Notes: a model not told the origin generated them from the sequence alone. DNA of 64,000 nt from Paraburkholderia aspalathi (GCF_900116445.1 NZ_FPBH01000008.1:1-64000), one strand, 5' to 3'. Positions 19,917 to 29,580 are shown, numbered from the stretch's first letter. Made by a program: numbers and translations.

Positions 19917-20834
19917 ATGCGCGACGAGTTCGACGAGCCGCAACCGGCGCTTGAAACCAGCCCGGCCGCCGAGGTAGTGGCGGCCGAGGCGCCTGCCCCC
20001 TTGTTAGCGCAGGTGCCCGCCGGCATCCGGCTGTTGAACCGCGATTTTCTGACCGATGTAGCGAACATCCCCGACGGGTCGATCGACCTGATCCTGTGCG
20101 ATCCGCCTTATGGGCTCGGCAAGGATTATGGCAACGATTCCGACATGCGCTCCGGCGAGGATTTTCTCGCCTGGACGCGTGGCTGGCTCGAGCTGGCTAT
20201 TCCAAAGCTCAAGCCGTCGGGTTCGCTGTATATCTTCTGCACCTGGCAGTACGCGCCGGAAATCTTCAGCTTCCTGAAGACAAAACTCACGATGGTCAAC
20301 GAAATCATCTGGGACCGGCGTGTGCCGAGTATGGGGGGAACGGTTCGCCGATTCACCTCGGTGCACGACAACATCGGCTTTTTCGCGGTGTCGAAAGATT
20401 ATTTTTTCGATCTCGATCCCGTCCGCATCCCGTACGATGCCGTCACGAAGAAGGCGCGTTCGCGTAAATTGTTCGAAGGCAGTAAGTGGCTGGAGCTTGG
20501 CTATAATCCGAAGGACGTCTGGTCGGTATCGCGGCTGCATCGGCAACACGCCGAGCGCGTCGATCACCCGACCCAGAAGCCTCTGGAAATTGTCGAGCGG
20601 ATGGTGCTGGCAAGTTGTCCGAAGGGCGGGCGCGTGCTCGACCCGTTCATGGGCAGCGGCACCACCGCAGTCGCTTGCGCTCGGCAGCAGCGCGAATTCG
20701 TCGGCTATGAGATCAATGAAAGTTACTGCGCGATAGCGCGCGAACGCGTTAGCGCGGCCGCGTCGGCGCCCACTGCCGCTCGCAAAACCCGCAAGAATGC
20801 GGCCAAAGCCGAGCAGCAAACCGAGGCGCAATAA
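19917..20834 (+). CDS. Orphan DNA methyltransferase (beta-class, N6-adenine or N4-cytosine)
   Basis: A 305-aa methylase with motif order IV then I, which defines the beta class. DPPYGLG is at 62-68, and the AdoMet-binding DPFMGSGTT is at 242-250, next to VDHPTQKPLEIVERM. The N-terminal 35 residues are acidic and Ala-rich; the C-terminus is a Lys/Ala tail. No restriction enzyme gene is nearby, so it is an orphan. It sits between trpB and trpA on the same strand. From memory, the Burkholderia cenocepacia enzyme at this place methylates CACAG and affects biofilm and motility; that assignment should be checked for this protein. Confidence 0.9.
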   Translation: MRDEFDEPQPALETSPAAEVVAAEAPAPLLAQVPAGIRLLNRDFLTDVANIPDGSIDLILCDPPYGLGKDYGNDSDMRSGEDFLAWTRGWLELAIPKLKPSGSLYIFCTWQYAPEIFSFLKTKLTMVNEIIWDRRVPSMGGTVRRFTSVHDNIGFFAVSKDYFFDLDPVRIPYDAVTKKARSRKLFEGSKWLELGYNPKDVWSVSRLHRQHAERVDHPTQKPLEIVERMVLASCPKGGRVLDPFMGSGTTAVACARQQREFVGYEINESYCAIARERVSAAASAPTAARKTRKNAAKAEQQTEAQ

Positions 20835-20867
20835 GCGCGCAGTAGCTTAAAAATCCGAGAATATTCC

Positions 20868-21680
20868 ATGTCCCGTATCAAGAACACGTTTGCTGCGTTG
20901 TCCGCCCAGGGTAAGAAAGGCCTGATTCCGTTCATGACGGCCGGTGACCCGGATCCGGCGCGCACGGTCGAATTCATGCACGCGCTCGCCGCCGGCGGCG
21001 CCGATGTGATCGAACTCGGCGTACCGTTTTCCGACCCGATGGCCGATGGCCCGGTGATCCAGCAGTCGTCCGAACGCGCGCTGGCGCATGGCGTGTCGCT
21101 GCGCCACGTGCTGGCCGACGTGAAGCGCTTCCGCGAAACCGACGACAAGACGCCGGTGGTGCTGATGGGCTACGCCAATCCGATCGAACGCATGGGCACC
21201 GAAGCGTTCGCCAAAGCGGCGAAAGAAGCCGGTGTGGACGGCGTGCTGGTTGTCGATTACCCGCCGGAAGAGTGCGTTAATTTCGCCGAACAGATGCGAT
21301 CTGCCGGCATCGATCCGATCTTTTTGCTTGCGCCCACCTCCACGGATGAGCGCATCGCGGAAGTCGGCAAAATCGCCAGTGGTTACGTTTATTATGTGTC
21401 GCTGAAAGGTGTGACCGGCGCGGCAAATCTGGACGTTTCCAGCATCGCGAGTAAAATCCCGGCCATCAAGTCGCGCGTACCCCTGCCGGTGGGCGTCGGT
21501 TTTGGCATCCGTGACGCGCAAACGGCGCGTTCGGTGGCCGAAGTGTCCGATGCCGTCGTGATCGGCAGCCGTATCGTGCAATTGCTCGAACAAGCGGCGC
21601 CCGAAGCCGCCGCCGAGACGCTTACGCGCTTCATTGCCGAAGTGCGCGAGGCGCTCGATAGCGTCGCGACTGCCCGATAA
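20868..21680 (+). CDS. trpA: Tryptophan synthase alpha subunit
   Basis: A 270-aa TIM barrel that cleaves indole-3-glycerol phosphate and passes indole to TrpB. The catalytic Glu is in [19 protein letters not shown] (near residue 50), and the catalytic Asp is in [14 protein letters not shown]. The phosphate loop is [12 protein letters not shown]. It begins 33 bases after the methylase gene. With trpB it forms the alpha2-beta2 complex despite the intervening gene. Confidence 0.97.
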   Translation: MSRIKNTFAALSAQGKKGLIPFMTAGDPDPARTVEFMHALAAGGADVIELGVPFSDPMADGPVIQQSSERALAHGVSLRHVLADVKRFRETDDKTPVVLMGYANPIERMGTEAFAKAAKEAGVDGVLVVDYPPEECVNFAEQMRSAGIDPIFLLAPTSTDERIAEVGKIASGYVYYVSLKGVTGAANLDVSSIASKIPAIKSRVPLPVGVGFGIRDAQTARSVAEVSDAVVIGSRIVQLLEQAAPEAAAETLTRFIAEVREALDSVATAR

Positions 21681-21761
21681 CAGTTATTTTTTGTCTCCTG
21701 TAGTGTGAGCGGCGGGTTCGTCCCGCCGTTTGCGCAACCGGTTGACCCAGAGGGATTCAAT

Positions 21762-22634
21762 ATGAGCTGGCTCGATAAACTGCTGCCGCCGAAAATCAAA
21801 CAAACCGACCCGAAGAACCGCAAGGGGATTCCGGAAGGCCTGTGGATCAAGTGCCCGTCGTGCGAAGCCGTGCTGTACCGCAATGACGTCGAGGCCAATC
21901 TGCACGTTTGCCCGAAGTGCGACCATCACATGCGCATCGGCGCGCGTGAGCGGCTCGACGGCCTGCTCGATCCGGAAGGTCGCTACGAAATCGGCCAGGA
22001 AATCGTCCCGGTCGACGCGCTCAAGTTCAAAGACAGCCGCAAGTACCCGGATCGCCTGAAAGAGGCGATGGACGACACCGACGAAACCGACGCGATGGTC
22101 GTAATGGGCGGCGCCATCCACACGCTGCCGGTGGTGGTCGCGTGCTTCGAGTTCTCGTTCATGGGCGGGTCGATGGGTTCGGTGGTCGGCGAACGTTTTG
22201 TGCGCGGTGCGCAGAACGCGCTCGAACAGAAGGTGCCGTTTATCTGCTTCACCGCCTCGGGCGGCGCGCGGATGCAGGAAAGCCTGCTTTCGCTGATGCA
22301 AATGGCGAAGACCACGGCCATGCTGACCAAGCTCGCCGAAGCCAAGCTGCCGTTTATTTCCGTGCTGACCGATCCGACCATGGGCGGCGTGTCGGCGAGT
22401 TTCGCGTTCCTCGGCGACGTGGTGATCGCCGAGCCGAAGGCGCTGATCGGCTTTGCCGGCCCGCGCGTGATCGAACAAACCGTGCGCGAAAAGCTACCGG
22501 AAGGCTTCCAACGCGCCGAGTTCCTGCTGACGAAAGGCGCGGTCGACATGATCGTCGACCGTCGCAAGCTGCGTGAAGAAATCGCGCAATTGATGGCCCT
22601 CTTGAGCCATCAGCCAGCTGACGCAGTCGCGTAA
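21762..22634 (+). CDS. accD: Acetyl-CoA carboxylase, carboxyltransferase beta subunit
   Basis: A 290-aa protein starting [19 protein letters not shown] at the ATG at 21762, with AGAGGG upstream. The zinc finger is CPSCEAVLY...CPKCDHH (residues 28-52). The crotonase-type core has [12 protein letters not shown] and [16 protein letters not shown]. It transfers carboxyl from biotin to acetyl-CoA in the first step of fatty acid synthesis. The trpA-accD-folC order is conserved in many beta- and gammaproteobacteria. Confidence 0.97.
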   Translation: MSWLDKLLPPKIKQTDPKNRKGIPEGLWIKCPSCEAVLYRNDVEANLHVCPKCDHHMRIGARERLDGLLDPEGRYEIGQEIVPVDALKFKDSRKYPDRLKEAMDDTDETDAMVVMGGAIHTLPVVVACFEFSFMGGSMGSVVGERFVRGAQNALEQKVPFICFTASGGARMQESLLSLMQMAKTTAMLTKLAEAKLPFISVLTDPTMGGVSASFAFLGDVVIAEPKALIGFAGPRVIEQTVREKLPEGFQRAEFLLTKGAVDMIVDRRKLREEIAQLMALLSHQPADAVA

Positions 22635-22701
22635 GCCTACGCATCAATACGGGGCCGTGCCTGAAAGGGCGCCGCGCCCACAAGAAAAGCAGTAAAAAAA
22701 T

Positions 22702-22733
22702 AGCGCGCCGCGAGAGTCATCAAGCGGCGCGCT
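22702..22733. terminator. GC-rich hairpin between accD and folC
   Basis: AGCGCGCCGC pairs perfectly with GCGGCGCGCT over a 12-base loop. An A-run lies on its left, so it would be an intrinsic terminator only on the minus strand. On the plus strand it could attenuate or stabilise the accD message. Confidence 0.4.
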
Positions 22734-22782
22734 GTCATTTCCGGGATAATCACGATCTCGCAACGCAGCAAAGATTCGCTCG

Positions 22783-24093
22783 ATGACCACATTCCCCACC
22801 CTCGACGCGTGGCTCACGCACCTTGAATCCGCGCATCCTGTCGGCATCGACATGGGATTGGGACGCATCTCGCAGGTACGTGACGCGATGCAGTTGTCGT
22901 TTGAGTGCCCGATCATCACGGTCGGGGGCACGAACGGCAAGGGTTCGACCTGCGCGATCCTCGAATCGATTTTGCTGCGCGCGGGCTTCACGGTTGGCTG
23001 CCACACGTCGCCGCATCTGCTGACCTTCAACGAGCGGGCGCGCGTGAACGGCGAAGTGGCGAGCGACGCAGACCTGCTGCCGCATTTCGAAGCCGTCGAA
23101 GCCGCGCGCCTGAGCCTTGTCGAACCGATCACACTGACCTACTTCGAATTCACGACGCTCGCGATCATGAGCCTGTTCGCCTCGCGCGGATTGGACGCGG
23201 TGATCTTCGAAGTCGGCCTGGGCGGCCGCCTCGACGCGGTCAACATCCTCGACGCGGACTGCGCGATCATCACCAGCATCGATATCGATCACACCGAGTA
23301 TCTCGGCGACACGCGCGAGAAAATCGCCTTCGAAAAAGCCGGCATTTTCCGCCCTGGTAAGCCGGCGATCTGCGCCGATCCGGTGCCGCCGCAATCCCTG
23401 ATCGATCACGCCGAAAAGATCGGCGCCGAACTGTGGCTATTCGGCCGCGATTTCCGCTACGAAGGGCAGGCCGGTAGCGAGCGCCAGCAATGGAGCTACG
23501 TGGGCCCGACCATGCGCCGTTCCGCGCTCGCCTATCCGGCATTGCGCGGCGCGAATCAGCTGATCAACACGTCGGCGGCGCTGGCCGGTCTTGAAGCGCT
23601 GCGCGACCGGTTGCCGGTCTCGGCGCAGGACATTAGGCTCGGCCTCGCTAACGTCGAATTGCCGGGGCGCTTCCAGGTGCTGCCCGGCAAGCCCGCCATC
23701 GTGCTCGACGTCGGCCATAACCCGCACGCCGCCGCAGTGCTGTCGCAGAACCTCGGCAATATGGGCTTTTTCCCGTACACGTATGCGGTATTCGGCGCGA
23801 TGCGCGACAAGGATATTGCTGGTGTACTGACGCACCTGAAGGGCGAAATCGACCACTGGTGCGTGACCGATCTGCCGACCCCGCGTGCGGCTTCGGCGGA
23901 AGAACTCGAAGCGGCTTTGCGCGAGCAGGGCGTGAGCGACGGCAATGACAGCAGCGTGACGCGCTACGCAACACCAGCAGAGGCTTTCCAAGACGCGCTA
24001 AAACGAGCGTCAGAGAATGATAGAATCGTGGTTTTCGGCAGTTTCTATACGGTAGCAGGCGTAATGGCCTACCGTAAATCGCAGCAACACTGA
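22783..24093 (+). CDS. folC: Folylpolyglutamate synthase / dihydrofolate synthase
   Basis: A 436-aa Mur-ligase-family protein. The P-loop GGTNGKGSTCAILESIL is near residue 47. FEVGLGGRLDAVNILD and the SIDIDHTEYLGDTREKIA motif follow, then the C-terminal domain with VLDVGHNPHAA. It adds glutamate to dihydropteroate and folates. It starts 148 bases after accD and ends 29 bases before the SPOR-protein gene. Confidence 0.96.
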   Translation: MTTFPTLDAWLTHLESAHPVGIDMGLGRISQVRDAMQLSFECPIITVGGTNGKGSTCAILESILLRAGFTVGCHTSPHLLTFNERARVNGEVASDADLLPHFEAVEAARLSLVEPITLTYFEFTTLAIMSLFASRGLDAVIFEVGLGGRLDAVNILDADCAIITSIDIDHTEYLGDTREKIAFEKAGIFRPGKPAICADPVPPQSLIDHAEKIGAELWLFGRDFRYEGQAGSERQQWSYVGPTMRRSALAYPALRGANQLINTSAALAGLEALRDRLPVSAQDIRLGLANVELPGRFQVLPGKPAIVLDVGHNPHAAAVLSQNLGNMGFFPYTYAVFGAMRDKDIAGVLTHLKGEIDHWCVTDLPTPRAASAEELEAALREQGVSDGNDSSVTRYATPAEAFQDALKRASENDRIVVFGSFYTVAGVMAYRKSQQH

Positions 24094-24122
24094 ACGGGCG
24101 CCAGGCTCGAACCAAGCGATTC

Positions 24123-25046
24123 ATGGGAATTTTCTCGTTCGGCAAGAAAGACGACGCGCCCAACCGGCGCGGCGCAAACACCAGTTCCACCCGGGCCGCC
24201 CGTGGCGAGCGCGTGGAGCGGCGAACCCGCCGCACGGAGCGCACCGTGGATGCCGATGCGATGCTGCTCGACCCTACGTTGCCTGAAAAGCAGCGTGCGC
24301 GGCGCAGACTCGTCGGCGCGGTCGCGCTGGTCGTCGCAGCGGTGGTGATCCTGCCCATGGTGCTGGATTCGCATCCAAAGCCCGTCACAGACGACATCTC
24401 CATCGACATTCCAAGCCGCCCTGCGCCGAAGGTCGCCACCAAGACCGACGAAGACACGCAAGCCGGCGTAGCACCGGATAACCCGGCGCCTGACGCGGCA
24501 CTCGCCGCTTCCGGCCTTGCGCCGACAACGGCAGCCACGCAAGGCCAGTCCGGCGCCGCGAAACAGCAGAGCGCTGCAACGAGCGCAGCGCCCGCCGCCG
24601 CCAAACCGGCTGCGAAGCCGCAAGCGCCCGCCGCCGTTGCCGCCAATACGGCACCTGCAGCGCCTGTAGCGCAAACGCCTGCCAAACCGGCCAAAGCACC
24701 CGCCACGCAAAGCGCGGCGAAAACGCCGGCCCCGAGCGAAGACAGCGCGAACACGGCCGCCGCCAGCGCGGACGCCAATTCCGGTACGCCGGCATCGCCG
24801 CCTGGCAGCCGTTTCGCCGTCCAGTTGGGTGCATTTGCGAACGACGCCAATGCCCGTACTTGGGCTACCAAGTTGAAAGCGGCCGGGGTGCCCGCATATA
24901 CCGAACATCGGAAGCAGGCCGACGGCTCCACGCTCACGCTATTGCGCGCTGGTCCGTTTGCCGACCGTGCAGCGGCGAGCGCCGCGATTGCGAAGGTTCG
25001 TGAGGCCGGCTTGACGTCGGGCGCGAACAGCGGCGCCGCACAGTAA
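24123..25046 (+). CDS. dedD: SPOR-domain protein (DedD-like)
   Basis: A 307-aa inner-membrane protein. A basic cytoplasmic part of about 60 residues precedes one membrane segment (LVGAVALVVAAVVILPMVL, near 63-81). A long Ala/Pro/Lys linker of about 140 residues follows, then a C-terminal SPOR domain (about 228-302) with RFAVQLGAFANDANART and LLRAGPFADRAAAS. SPOR domains bind denuded glycan at the division septum. The folC-dedD-cvpA-purF order matches E. coli dedD, which supports the name. Confidence 0.88.
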   Translation: MGIFSFGKKDDAPNRRGANTSSTRAARGERVERRTRRTERTVDADAMLLDPTLPEKQRARRRLVGAVALVVAAVVILPMVLDSHPKPVTDDISIDIPSRPAPKVATKTDEDTQAGVAPDNPAPDAALAASGLAPTTAATQGQSGAAKQQSAATSAAPAAAKPAAKPQAPAAVAANTAPAAPVAQTPAKPAKAPATQSAAKTPAPSEDSANTAAASADANSGTPASPPGSRFAVQLGAFANDANARTWATKLKAAGVPAYTEHRKQADGSTLTLLRAGPFADRAAASAAIAKVREAGLTSGANSGAAQ

Positions 25047-25053
25047 GCGAGCG

Positions 25054-25548
25054 ATGTTCACTGCCTTCGACTACGCTGTAATGGCGGTGATCGGTTTGTC
25101 GGCCTTGCGCGGCACATGGCGCGGCTTTTTGTCCGAGATATTCGGGCTGATCGGCTGGATCGCGGCGTTTTTCATTGCTTGCCGTTTTGTCGGTTATGTC
25201 GTGCCGTTTATCCCTGCCACGTGGCCGGGCGGCGCGCTGACCCAGTGGCTTCTGGCGTTCGCGCTGGTGGCGATCGGCGTGGTGCTGGTCGCAAGCGTGC
25301 TGAACGCGCTGCTGAGCCGCATCGTGCAGGCAAGCGGTTTGAGCGGCGTGGATCGCTCGCTCGGTTTGATGTTCGGCCTCGTGCGCGGGGTCGTTCTGGT
25401 GCTGATTCTGGTCGCCCTTGCAGGCTTGACCGAACTGCCCCAACAGGAATTCTGGCGCAACGCCTTGCTTCGGCCCTATGCGGTCGAGGGCGTGCACGTA
25501 ATGAAACCGCTGCTTCCCGAGACGCTCGCTGCTTACGTCCGCGTGTGA
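25054..25548 (+). CDS. cvpA: CvpA-family membrane protein
   Basis: A 164-aa protein with four or five hydrophobic segments. The start FTAFDYAVMAVIGLSALRGT and GFLSEIFGLIGWIAAFFIA are the CvpA signature. In E. coli it is needed for colicin V production and is linked to envelope stress tolerance. It starts seven bases after the SPOR gene, with GCGAG just upstream, and lies 134 bases before purF, as in other proteobacteria. Confidence 0.92.
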   Translation: MFTAFDYAVMAVIGLSALRGTWRGFLSEIFGLIGWIAAFFIACRFVGYVVPFIPATWPGGALTQWLLAFALVAIGVVLVASVLNALLSRIVQASGLSGVDRSLGLMFGLVRGVVLVLILVALAGLTELPQQEFWRNALLRPYAVEGVHVMKPLLPETLAAYVRV

Positions 25549-25682
25549 CGATCAGGTGAACGGTTAGAGGAGCGCAGCAGGACTCCGGCGCAATCCGGTT
25601 GCCTCTACGTAGTCGCGTACCCTCGCGCAGCATCGCAGGCACCGGCCGCCGTTACGAATTTCGTACCTTTGAAGGACATGCC

Positions 25683-27230
25683 ATGTGCGGCATCGTAGGC
25701 GTAGTTTCCCATTCTCCGGTCAATCAGCTGATCTATGACAGCCTGCTGCTTCTGCAGCACCGCGGTCAGGACGCCGCCGGCATCGCGACAGCGAACGGCA
25801 GCAATTTCCACATGCACAAGGCTAACGGCATGGTGCGCGACGTGTTCCGCACGCGCAACATGCGCAGCCTGCCCGGCACCACCGGTATCGGCCAGGTCCG
25901 TTACCCGACCGCCGGTTCTGCATCGAGCGAAGAAGAAGCCCAGCCGTTCTACGTGAACGCGCCGTTCGGCATTATCCTCGCGCACAACGGCAATCTGACG
26001 AATTGGCAGCAACTGAAAGATGAGATGTTCCGCATCGATCGCCGCCATATCAATACCAATTCCGACACCGAAGTCATGCTCAACGTGCTCGCGCACGAAT
26101 TGCAGCTCTCCAGTTCGAGTCTGCAACTCGATCCGGCGGCGCTGTTCAAGGCGGTGTCGGGCGTGCATCGCCGGGTGCGGGGTTCGTACGCGATCGTGTC
26201 GCTGATTGCCGGCTACGGCTTGCTCGGCTTCCGTGACCCGTTCGGCATTCGCCCGCTGTGTCTCGGCAAGCAGGAAACGCCGGAAGGCGTCGAGTGGATC
26301 CTGGCGTCGGAGTCGGTCGCGATCGAAGGTATCGGTTTCGAATTTGTGCGCGATATCGCACCGGGTGAGGCAATTTTCATCGACCTCGAAGGCAATTTGC
26401 ACTCGCAGCAATGCGCAACGAATCCGAGCCTGAACCCGTGTATTTTCGAACTCGTGTACCTCGCGCGTCCGGACTCGGTGCTCGACGGCGTGCCGGTCTA
26501 CAACGTGCGTCTGCGCATGGGCGATTACCTCGCCGAGAAGATCAAGCGTGAATTGCCCGACGTCGAGATCGACGTCGTGATGCCGATTCCCGATTCGTCC
26601 CGTCCGGCCGCGATGCAGGTCGCGAAGAAGCTGGGTGTGGAGTATCGCGAAGGCTTCTTCAAGAACCGCTACGTGGGCCGCACCTTCATCATGCCGGGCC
26701 AGGCGATGCGCAAGAAGTCGGTGCGTCAGAAGCTGAACGCCATGGGCATCGAGTTCAAGGGCAAGAACGTGCTGATCGTCGACGACTCGATCGTGCGCGG
26801 CACGACCTCGCACGAAATCGTGCAGATGGCGCGCGACGCCGGCGCGAACAAGGTGATCTTCGCTTCGGCGGCGCCGCCGGTGAAGTACCCGAACGTCTAC
26901 GGTATCGACATGCCTACGCGCGGCGAACTCGTCGCGCATGGCCGCACGGACGATGAAGTCGCCCGCATGATCGGCGCGGACTATCTCGTTTATCAGGACG
27001 TCGACGCCCTGAAGCAGGCAGTGCGCGATATCAACCCGGCGCTGAAGGAATTCGAAGCCTCGTGCTTCGACGGCAACTACGTCACGGGCGATGTGACCAC
27101 CGAATACCTCGACCGCATCGAAACCGCGCGTCTCGCACCGTCCTCGCAATCGGATCGCGACGCCGCGAGCGAAGCAGCCGAGGGCGGCCCGTCGCGTTCG
27201 CAACTGCATCTGCAGTTGTCGGTTGGTTGA
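25683..27230 (+). CDS. purF: Amidophosphoribosyltransferase
   Basis: A 515-aa protein that starts purine synthesis by turning PRPP and glutamine into phosphoribosylamine. The ATG at 25683 is required, because Cys2 of MCGIVGVV is the N-terminal nucleophile after Met removal. LLLLQHRGQDAAGIAT lies in the glutaminase domain. The PRPP loop is VLIVDDSIVRGTTS (near residue 362). The usual GYARPFGVR-like region appears as PDSSRPAAMQVAKKLG. The last 35 residues are a polar tail. A hairpin follows its stop. Confidence 0.97.
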   Translation: MCGIVGVVSHSPVNQLIYDSLLLLQHRGQDAAGIATANGSNFHMHKANGMVRDVFRTRNMRSLPGTTGIGQVRYPTAGSASSEEEAQPFYVNAPFGIILAHNGNLTNWQQLKDEMFRIDRRHINTNSDTEVMLNVLAHELQLSSSSLQLDPAALFKAVSGVHRRVRGSYAIVSLIAGYGLLGFRDPFGIRPLCLGKQETPEGVEWILASESVAIEGIGFEFVRDIAPGEAIFIDLEGNLHSQQCATNPSLNPCIFELVYLARPDSVLDGVPVYNVRLRMGDYLAEKIKRELPDVEIDVVMPIPDSSRPAAMQVAKKLGVEYREGFFKNRYVGRTFIMPGQAMRKKSVRQKLNAMGIEFKGKNVLIVDDSIVRGTTSHEIVQMARDAGANKVIFASAAPPVKYPNVYGIDMPTRGELVAHGRTDDEVARMIGADYLVYQDVDALKQAVRDINPALKEFEASCFDGNYVTGDVTTEYLDRIETARLAPSSQSDRDAASEAAEGGPSRSQLHLQLSVG

Positions 27231-27248
27231 GTGCGGTTGAGTGATGGC

Positions 27249-27285
27249 GCTCGCGTCGTGGCCCGCTGCACGCCACGCCGCGAGC
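27249..27285 (+). terminator. Long hairpin just after purF
   Basis: GCTCGCGTCGTGG pairs with CCACGCCGCGAGC (one mismatch) over an 11-base loop, 18 bases after the purF stop. There is no T-run, so it is more likely an mRNA-end or Rho-related structure. The 307-base gap to metZ (27231-27537) also contains a 19-codon ORF with two Cys codons (27294-27353) and the stronger terminator at 27412. Confidence 0.4.
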
Positions 27286-27411
27286 GTGTTAGCATGACGG
27301 CTTGCGTCGATTTGATCTCAGCTTGCGGACGCGGGGCAACCCAAAACAGCTAAAGCGAATGGTGGAAAAGCCGCAGTCATCCGCCTCCGCTCCAGCTTTC
27401 CCCCGCACATG

Positions 27412-27447
27412 AAGCCCGCTTATGCCGACGCAAAAGCGGGCTTTTTT
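27412..27447 (+). terminator. Rho-independent terminator upstream of metZ
   Basis: AAGCCCGCTT pairs with AAGCGGGCTT over a 12-base loop, followed by TTTT. It probably ends purF transcription and isolates metZ, unless it is a regulated terminator in a metZ leader. Confidence 0.8.
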
Positions 27448-27537
27448 GTTGCTGCCGTTTGGTATTGTTGGGCTCGTCGTTTAACGTGAGCCGTAGACGC
27501 CGAACCCAGCCATGGAACATTGGAAACCAGAACCAAC

Positions 27538-28728
27538 ATGGACGACTCCCTGAACTTCGACACGCTGGCAGTCCGCTCGGGCACAGCGCGCAGCGACTTC
27601 AACGAACATTCGGAAGCGATTTTCCTGACCTCGAGCTTCGTCTTCGCGAGTGCCGCGGACGCCGCCGAAAAATTCAAGAATTCCGAAGACAACTACACCT
27701 ACTCGCGCTTCACGAATCCGACCGTCTCGATGTTCCAGGACCGTCTGGCCGCGCTTGAAGGCGGCGAAGCGTGCATGGCCACGGCTTCGGGAATGGCCGC
27801 GATCATGTCGGTAGTGATGTCGACCTTGCAGGCCGGCGACCATCTGGTGAGCTCGCAAGCGCTGTTCGGTTCGACGCTCGGCATGTTCTCGCAAATCTTC
27901 AGCAAGTTCGGCATCACGACGACGTTCGTCGATCCGACCAATCTGGACGCGTGGAAAAACGCCGTGCGTCCGGAAACGAAGATGTTCTTCCTCGAGACGC
28001 CGTCGAACCCGCTCACCGAAGTCGCCGATATCGAAGCGATCAGCAAGATCGCGAAGGCGGCCAATGCGATCTTCGTGGTCGACAACTGCTTCTGTAGCCC
28101 GGCTTTGCAACAGCCGTTGAAGCTCGGCGCGGACGTCGTGATGCATTCGGCCACCAAGTTCCTCGACGGCCAAGGGCGTGTGCTGGGCGGCGCGCTGGTC
28201 GGCTCGAAGCAGTTCATCATGGAAAAAGTGTTTCCGTTCGTGCGCAGCGCCGGGCCGACCTTGTCCGCATTCAACGCTTGGGTGCTGCTCAAGGGCATGG
28301 AGACGCTGTCGCTGCGCGTCGAAAAGCAGTCGGCGAATGCGCTCGAAATCGCACGCTGGCTGGAAACGCATCCGGCCGTGAACCGCGTGTTTTACCCGGG
28401 GCTCGAATCGCATCCGCAGCACGCGCTGGCCATGCGTCAGCAGAAGGCGGGCGGTGCGATCCTGTCGTTCGAACTGAAGGGCGATACGCCTGAGCAGATG
28501 CGCGCGAATGCCTGGCGCGTGATCGACAGCACGAAGATCTGCTCGATCACCGGCAACCTCGGCGATACGCGCACCACCATCACGCATCCGGCTACGACCA
28601 CGCACGGTCGCGTGACGCCGGAAGCGCGCGCGGCGGCGGGGATCAGCGAAGGCTTGATCCGTCTCGCAGTGGGTCTGGAAAACGCCGGCGATATTCGCGG
28701 CGATCTGGAGCGCGGTCTGGCGGGTTGA
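27538..28728 (+). CDS. metZ: O-succinylhomoserine sulfhydrylase
   Basis: A 396-aa PLP enzyme of the Cys/Met metabolism family. It makes homocysteine from O-succinylhomoserine and sulfide. The PLP lysine is in VMHSATKFLDGQGRVLGG (near residue 206). NYTYSRFTNPTVSMFQ and GEACMATASGMAAIMSV hold cofactor contacts. GNLGDTRTTITHPATTTH is at the C-terminus. The ATG at 27538 (MDDSLNFDTLAVRSG) is preferred to a TTG at 27520. Naming it MetZ rather than MetB or MetY rests on close overall resemblance and on the purF-metZ order seen in Pseudomonas and Burkholderia. Confidence 0.92.
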   Translation: MDDSLNFDTLAVRSGTARSDFNEHSEAIFLTSSFVFASAADAAEKFKNSEDNYTYSRFTNPTVSMFQDRLAALEGGEACMATASGMAAIMSVVMSTLQAGDHLVSSQALFGSTLGMFSQIFSKFGITTTFVDPTNLDAWKNAVRPETKMFFLETPSNPLTEVADIEAISKIAKAANAIFVVDNCFCSPALQQPLKLGADVVMHSATKFLDGQGRVLGGALVGSKQFIMEKVFPFVRSAGPTLSAFNAWVLLKGMETLSLRVEKQSANALEIARWLETHPAVNRVFYPGLESHPQHALAMRQQKAGGAILSFELKGDTPEQMRANAWRVIDSTKICSITGNLGDTRTTITHPATTTHGRVTPEARAAAGISEGLIRLAVGLENAGDIRGDLERGLAG

Positions 28729-28761
28729 TCACGCCGGACACATGCAGCAGAGAAGGAGAAC

Positions 28762-28787
28762 GCGGGCCGCCTTTTCAGGCGGCTCGC
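28762..28787. terminator. Hairpin between convergent metZ and araC-type gene
   Basis: GCGGGCCGCCT pairs with AGGCGGCTCGC (one wobble) over a 4-base loop. It lies between two convergent genes and could end transcription from either side, though neither strand has a T-run. Confidence 0.45.
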
Positions 28788-28800
28788 GCATTGCACAAAC

Positions 28801-29580
28801 TCAATGGCGCAGCGCGCGCCATTGACCGGGCGCCAGCCCGAAACGCCGCGTGAATGCGTGCGTGTAAGCGCTCTGATCGCCGAAGCCGATTTCTAGCGCG
28901 ATATCGCTGAGCGACAGGCGTGGATCGGACAGCAAGCCAAGAGAGGTATCGAGCCGCAGACGCTGCAAATAGCGATGCGGCGTTTCGCCGAAGGCGTCGA
29001 TAAAAAGCTGATGAAAGCGCCGCATGCCGAAGCCGCAATGGGAGGCCAGGTCGGCGATACGCAGCGGCTCCGACAGATGAGCGCGCAGCCAGCGGTCAAT
29101 ACGCGCGAAGTCGAGGCCGACGCCGGATGCCTGCGCCCCGGCCGCCGTGCCGGTATCGGCCACCAACGCAGCGCCCAGTCGCGCGGCTGCGTCCCAATGG
29201 AAACGCCGGGTATCCAGATCGTCGCCTTGCGCACCGCCTGTGGCGTGCGCGGCAATCCGATGCACGAGCTGCGTGAGCGAGGCATCCACCGTCACGGCCC
29301 GCGCGCGGTCGAACAAACGCTCCGGCACGGCCAGCGACGTGGCCGGTAGATCCAGCACCAACTGCCGGTTCTCGCCGACGCCCGCATAGTCGTGCCGTGC
29401 ACCCGCCGGGATGAGCCAGGCGGAGCCGGCGTCGATCTGATGCGCGACGCCGTCTACCGCCATCACCATCGCGCCGTCGAGCCCGAGCACGACCTGGTGA
29501 AAGTCGTGTACGTCCGACGCCTCGATCGCGCCGTAGCGGCGCAACGAAACGCTAGGAGCGGTGACGGCGGCGTGACTCAT
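28801..29580 (-). CDS. AraC-family transcriptional regulator
   Basis: A 259-aa regulator. The N-terminal half is a cupin-like sensing domain (VHDFHQVVLGLDGAMVMAVDG, then GSAWLIPAGARHDYAG). The C-terminal 100 residues carry two helix-turn-helix motifs: PLRIADLASHCGFGMRRFHQ and LSLSDIALEIGFGDQSAYTH, ending with FGLAPGQWR. The effector and targets are unknown. It is convergent with metZ and upstream, in the same direction, lies the FKBP gene 44 bases away, so the two may share a transcript. Confidence 0.9.
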   Translation of the reverse strand: MSHAAVTAPSVSLRRYGAIEASDVHDFHQVVLGLDGAMVMAVDGVAHQIDAGSAWLIPAGARHDYAGVGENRQLVLDLPATSLAVPERLFDRARAVTVDASLTQLVHRIAAHATGGAQGDDLDTRRFHWDAAARLGAALVADTGTAAGAQASGVGLDFARIDRWLRAHLSEPLRIADLASHCGFGMRRFHQLFIDAFGETPHRYLQRLRLDTSLGLLSDPRLSLSDIALEIGFGDQSAYTHAFTRRFGLAPGQWRALRH

